This document shows, piece by piece, positions 60,247 to 64,000 of a stretch of DNA of 64,000 nt. The position numbers were made by a program, and so were the translations under genes. The stretch is from Thoreauomyces humboldtii. Lineage: Eukaryota > Chytridiomycota > Chytridiomycetes > Spizellomycetales > Powellomycetaceae. The stretch spans positions 1-64,000 of the forward strand of contig JADGJA010000018.1 in the NCBI GenBank assembly GCA_027596035.1. The letters run 5' to 3'. Every line of letters starts with the position of its first letter. The first letter of the stretch is position 1. A model generated the notes under the pieces. It had not been told where the DNA came from, searched no databases, and worked only from the letters and a program-made list of their open reading frames with translations.

Positions 60247-61166
60247 TCACTCGTTGACGTCAAGAATCTTTCCCTCGATTGAAGACATTTGCGACCTCGC
60301 GGCTTTCCGAACAGCCTTCCATATCACCCACATCGCCTTGCAAGCACCGACCACCACGAGGATGATGACGACGAGGGACGGCCCTCGGTCGTCTCCTCCT
60401 CGCCCACCGGTGCGGACCGTCGGGATGCCAAAGCTCCCTCTCATAAGCGTGAGGGCTATTTGAAAGACGCCGAGTAGACCCACGACGACGATCCCGCTGA
60501 TCAGATGACCCAGGTCGACGGTCCACAGGGAGGAGCCTTGCGGGTCGAAAATGATGTAGAAAGGGTCATCGTAGGCGTCTTCCGGATCCATCCCCGCGTA
60601 GTAGAACTTTGCAAACGCTTTGCTGCAGAAACCTGCAACTATGATGCTCGACAGAAAGACCAGTAGAGTGATCATGGACACCACGGCTACAGAAGAGGAT
60701 GATTCGCCTGCATCAGTTCGAGGGGCCACAACAAACGAGGGCCCCTCGACGCACGACGGAGTCTTCTCCACCCACCTTCGCTCACGAACAGCTTTCCCCA
60801 ACCGAGACGAGCAAGACGATACCGGTATTTGCACTGGTCGCATTCATAGTAGCTTTCCCTTTTCTGTGAGGTTCGTCGCCATTCGTTCAAACATCCAACG
60901 TGCACCGACGACTGTGTTCCTTTGCAACGACACGGACTGAAAAGTCGACCTAGCTCCTCCTCGTCCGCCGGTCCGCCGAAGCAGATGCGACACTGGCGGT
61001 CATCGTCGACGTTTGCTGGTGGTGGATCGTTGATCGGGGGGTCCTGCGAAGGTGGAGAGGTTGCCTCAGGGGTTGGTTCAGGTGCTGACTGATATTCGCG
61101 CGGATCCACTTCAGGGCTGTTGAACGGGCGACGCTCATACGCTGAAGACATCGGATCTTGTTGCAT
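60247..61166 (-). CDS. MARCH-type RING-CH membrane E3 ubiquitin ligase
   Basis: Two exons, 61166-60776 and 60707-60247, joined by a 68-nt intron, 283 residues. The RING-CH finger lies at about residues 58-115: CRICFGG, then CRCKGTQSSVHVGCLNEW and CDQCKYRY, that is the C4HC3 order with His at position five. Three membrane helices follow: ITLLVFLSSIIVAGF, LGHLISGIVVVGLLGVFQIAL and SLVVIILVVVGACKAMWVI. MARCH ligases ubiquitinate membrane proteins to control trafficking and ER turnover. The first ~55 residues are Pro/Ser/Asp-rich and disordered. An alternative join at a weaker donor (GTCTCG) would shorten the linker after the finger; the strong donor GTGGGT is used. Confidence 0.85.
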
Positions 61167-61427
61167 TGTTTAACGTCAGAAGGTGACTGGCAAGAAATAC
61201 AGTAGTGGAACAAAGTCCAATTGGGAATGCTTCGAACGGGGTCAGCGCAGGCCACCATCGTCCGTCTCGTCGTACAACGGTAGACGTCACGTGTACTGTT
61301 ACACACGGTTCTACGCTAGGCATCTCCACACCACCATTGAACCCAGTCCCACCAATCTGACAAACCTTCAGTCTCCTTTTGTCCCAACTCAATCAAGTCG
61401 CTTGTACGGCTGCGCTCTTCCGAAAAC

Positions 61428-62657
61428 ATGAGCATGCGGCTAGGGCGACCTCGTTATTTTGAGAACGATGGAGTAGAACCTGCTCAACCTTTCGAGGCAC
61501 GCTCCGAAATCACAAAGCAACTCTCGCACCTTGTCAAACTCTATCCTCCTCGGAGTGATACCTTTCTTGGAAAGGACCGGGACGATCTGATGGGGCTGTA
61601 TTCCGGTCCGACCTCCATTGCTTGGGGACTTTTCCTTATTGCCCAGCGGTGGCCGGACGCCGTTGAAGGGAAGTCGTTGATCGAGTGGTCCAAAGAGTAT
61701 CTCAGTACATCGAGAAACGTGGACGCCGAATCGACTGGCGGGTTCGGTCGCGTGGCCATTACGCCGAAAGTCTGTGGAATCTTTTCGGAGTTGGCGGTGC
61801 GGCTGATGGCACAAGCAGTCATCGAGGACGACGACGCTGCCGCCGTCGAGATCCTTTCCAGAGTCCCCGACATCTGCGTCGACTCGGAAGGTTTCCAGGA
61901 CGAATGGTGCTTCGGTCGCGCCGGCTTTCTCTACATACTTCGCGTCCTGGCTCATCATCTCCCAGCACATCGTGAAGCCTGCCAGGCCGCTCAAAAGGAT
62001 GTTGTCGAAGCCATGTTCCGTCGTGTCCCCGGATCCGAGTCGGGTGGCTGGCGATTCTACGGCAAGCTCTATCTCGGCATGGGCCACGGGTGGATGGGAA
62101 ACCTGACCCAGATGCTTCTCTCCGACCCGACGCCAGCCCGTGCGGCCCAACTTCGGAACGCTTTCGCCGACTGCATCGCAGAGCAGCAACCCGACGGCGG
62201 GTGGAAGTGCATGGTCAACGACGCCGAACATGCCAACACCGAAGCTCAGAAACGCGAGATCCTTTCGATGGGGCACGGAGCTCCGTCCATGTTATTGGGA
62301 CTTCTCAGCGTCCGCCCCATCTACTTGGCGGCAGGAGACGACGAGTTCGTCGCCAAGATCGACGCGGCAGTGTCCCGCTCTCAGGATGTCATCTGGAGGA
62401 CTGGCCTGCTCACGAAGGAATCCTGCTTGCTGCATGGTGCGGCGGGAAACTCGCTGGTGCTCTTCGGACAACCTCGCAAAGCAAAGTTCCTTGAATATAG
62501 CGTGCAGGAGAGGCTGGACGAGGGAGTCAAGGATGGGTCTATCGAAGAAAGCGAGCCTCGCAGCGGTCTGCAAAAGGGAATTCCTGGCAGGGTTTGGGCC
62601 ATGCTGGAATATTTGGATGGAAGGAATGGCGTATTCCCCGCGTTCAATGAAGTATAG
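61428..62657 (+). CDS. LanC-like (LANCL) protein with altered zinc-site residues
   Basis: An intronless frame of 409 residues. The double-alpha-barrel landmarks are visible: DDLMGLYSGPTSIAWGL (GGxG-type loop), YLGMGHGWMGNL (GxxHGxxG, His retained), GAPSML after EILSMGHG (residues 281-287), and CLLHGAAGN (333-341). In bacterial LanC and animal LANCL the last two read W-C-x-G-x-P-G and C-H-G-x-A-G-N and supply three zinc ligands. Here the two Cys positions are Gly282 and Leu335 while His336 is kept. LanC adds thiols to dehydroamino acids; LANCL proteins add glutathione to such residues. Loss of the Cys ligands suggests altered or lost zinc catalysis, or a shifted ligand (Cys333). Confidence 0.8.
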   Translation: MSMRLGRPRYFENDGVEPAQPFEARSEITKQLSHLVKLYPPRSDTFLGKDRDDLMGLYSGPTSIAWGLFLIAQRWPDAVEGKSLIEWSKEYLSTSRNVDAESTGGFGRVAITPKVCGIFSELAVRLMAQAVIEDDDAAAVEILSRVPDICVDSEGFQDEWCFGRAGFLYILRVLAHHLPAHREACQAAQKDVVEAMFRRVPGSESGGWRFYGKLYLGMGHGWMGNLTQMLLSDPTPARAAQLRNAFADCIAEQQPDGGWKCMVNDAEHANTEAQKREILSMGHGAPSMLLGLLSVRPIYLAAGDDEFVAKIDAAVSRSQDVIWRTGLLTKESCLLHGAAGNSLVLFGQPRKAKFLEYSVQERLDEGVKDGSIEESEPRSGLQKGIPGRVWAMLEYLDGRNGVFPAFNEV

Positions 62658-63731
62658 ATCAGGACATGAAAGACGTTTTTACGCCGAGTACCTTTTTCTG
62701 GTGCGGACTTGTGTTGGCATACAGTCAAAAGAAGGAAGCACGTGCTGAATACGAATTCGACTCCCATGTCGCAAACGCTTAGCGAGAGCGGTTGCAAAAT
62801 AGAGAGCTTGCGATACCGCTGAGATATCAGCGGAAAGCTCGAAGCTTTGTTGGGAGACCGCTGCGAAGATCAAACAGTACATCGAAAAACGTGGCACATC
62901 AGGATGTTTTGTCGGAAGGTTCGTTTTGCACAAGATTGTGACCAGCCATACGGGTTGTTTTTACAATCACCGGTAGCGGAGGAGTATTCGATACGTCGAC
63001 CGATCAAGCTTTGCCGTCTCAACGGGTCCAATCCATGCATGTGGTGCTGCATCATTCTTGAGACACGTTCGCGCCGTTGCACTTCAGGGCGGTGGCGAGA
63101 CTTCCATCCAAATATTCCTTCCTTCCTTCCATATACATGTCTGTCAAAAGATGTTTGCGACATGCAAGCGAACTCATGCTGCGCTTCCGGCTTAAAAGTC
63201 CGTAACTCAACTTTGACCCTCGCCGTTAAGAGCCACCCGGCATCCAACGACCGGATCCGCGGCATCTTCAATGAAGAGCGTTTCGCCTTTACAGAGCGCT
63301 CCTGCCGAGCATTTCCCCTTCCCGAGCTGTCGACAATTGATATGCTGGAGGTTCCGATAGCCTCTGATAGCCCGACCCCAAACGCAGGGGGCAACGTCGT
63401 TTCGGAACCACACTTGTATCCCTTCCCCTGAGTTTCGGAACACCTTGTCTCATTTCGTCTGCGTTTTGCATGCGTACAGGTACTATGCAGTAATGGGTTA
63501 AGTTTGAAGCGTATCCCATACAGGAAAGTGTAACGTGTGTGTAGTCCAAGGAGAACGAGTGAGATCCGCATGGGTGCTTTAAAGGCAGACCTCATGGCAC
63601 TCGCTCCCCAGTGTCTTTGATCTGGTCCATACCTTCAGTCGTCACATCCTTCATATCCCCGCTACCAGCACTGACACGTTCTTTTCCCTTACGCTCCTAC
63701 CTTCCCACCTTCTTTAAACCACATCTCCAAC
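62658..63731. other. Largest gene-poor stretch near the right edge
   Basis: About 1.07 kb. Long overlapping frames occur on both strands (62847-63431 plus, 63595-62870 minus), rich in Arg, Ser and Cys, with no domain and no splice pattern that improves them. Treated as intergenic, including the promoter of the secreted-protein gene (a tttaaa lies near 63578). Confidence 0.4.
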
Positions 63732-64000
63732 ATGAAGATCGGCACTCTTATCTCCACCGCCTTTCTTTTTACCACTGTCATCGCGGCGCCCGTACGGGTT
63801 GAGCAGCGCGGCATCAAAGACGCCATCGCCGCCATCAAGGACAAGATCAACGCCGCCAAAGAACAGGCCGAGGAAGTCGCTGGCGCCATCACCGGTGCAG
63901 GGGATGCGACCGGCGCCACGAGCGCAACTTCGGCAGCTTCCGGTGACGGAGAGGGCGCTGCCAACCCTGACGATAGTGACAACCAGGTCGGCGAGGCCAG
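63732..64000 (+). CDS. Small secreted protein, partial (runs off the window)
   Basis: From ATG at 63732 an open frame continues to the end of the window (89 codons seen). Residues 1-19 are a classic signal peptide (Lys, then ISTAFLFTTVIAA, cleavage after Ala). The mature part begins with an amphipathic helix of Lys/Glu/Ala heptads (IKDAIAAIKDKINAAKEQAEE) and becomes Gly/Ala/Ser/Thr/Asp-rich. I recognise no family. A secreted or wall-associated role is an inference from the signal peptide. The C-terminus is unseen. Confidence 0.7.
   Translation, partial: MKIGTLISTAFLFTTVIAAPVRVEQRGIKDAIAAIKDKINAAKEQAEEVAGAITGAGDATGATSATSAASGDGEGAANPDDSDNQVGEA

Noticed and set aside
62870..63595. Long overlapping frames on both strands near the right edge
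   Set aside because: Arg/Cys/Ser-rich translations without any recognisable motif; neither strand is convincingly coding.

Overview
The window is nuclear DNA of a zoosporic (flagellated) fungus, most likely a chytrid or a close relative. Three observations support this. Nearly all genes are small, tightly packed, single-copy eukaryotic genes with short introns, mostly about 60-80 nt with GT..AG ends. The housekeeping proteins are of ordinary eukaryotic type (Tom40, NAC-beta, Uba2, Dph7, Mtq2). Three genes belong to motile cilia or the BBSome: an axonemal outer-arm dynein intermediate chain (DNAI1 type), the dynein assembly factor DNAAF1/LRRC50/ODA7, and the small GTPase ARL6/BBS3. Dikarya lack these genes; zoosporic fungi keep them. 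I could not assign a species.

Layout. 1-256 holds the last exon of an ESCRT-III Vps2/CHMP2A gene. 894-2361 (-) is a membrane RING-H2 protein. 3968-6469 (+) is DNAI1. 6628-7480 (-) is a mitochondrial ICT1-type peptide-release protein. 7856-11263 (+) is an SLX4-like scaffold. 11625-12326 (-) is a zinc deaminase. 12568-13388 (+) is complex I NDUFA13. 13740-18177 (-) is a 1,374-residue protein with about nine degenerate RRM-like units. 19518-20642 (+) is mitochondrial EF-Ts. 20843-21751 (-) is an unrecognised protein. 22196-22728 (-) is NAC-beta. 23467-24879 (+) is Tom40. 25179-27695 (-) is DNAAF1, divergent from ARL6 at 27876-28749 (+). 29204-32218 (+) is a coiled-coil/repeat protein. 32301-34113 (-) is a KH-domain orphan. 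34718-36226 (-) is a seven-TM orphan. 36738-39149 (-) is UBA2. 39502-41221 (+) is a WD40 orphan. 41640-42959 (-) is a YqaJ-type nuclease. 43311-45095 (+) is a double VOC protein that overlaps DPH7 (45000-47034, -) tail to tail. 47134-49239 (-) is Dbp2/DDX5. 50102-58332 (+) is KNTC1/ROD of the RZZ complex. 58479-59135 (-) is MTQ2. 59492-60141 (+) is a DUF1772 protein. 60247-61166 (-) is a MARCH-type RING-CH protein. 61428-62657 (+) is a LanC-like protein. A secreted protein begins at 63732 and runs off the end.

Many neighbours are divergent pairs with short shared upstream regions (ICT1/SLX4, deaminase/NDUFA13, NAC-beta/TOM40, DNAAF1/ARL6, UBA2/WD40, YqaJ/VOC, MTQ2/DUF1772, MARCH/LanC). Three genes (ICT1, EF-Ts, NDUFA13) plus Tom40 serve mitochondria. 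The flagellar genes are clustered only for DNAAF1-ARL6, with DNAI1 about 19 kb away. No tRNA, rRNA, CRISPR, transposon or prophage was seen.

Exon coordinates were derived by hand from GT/AG sites, reading frame and family similarity. Most close without a phase error; the few that do not are stated.
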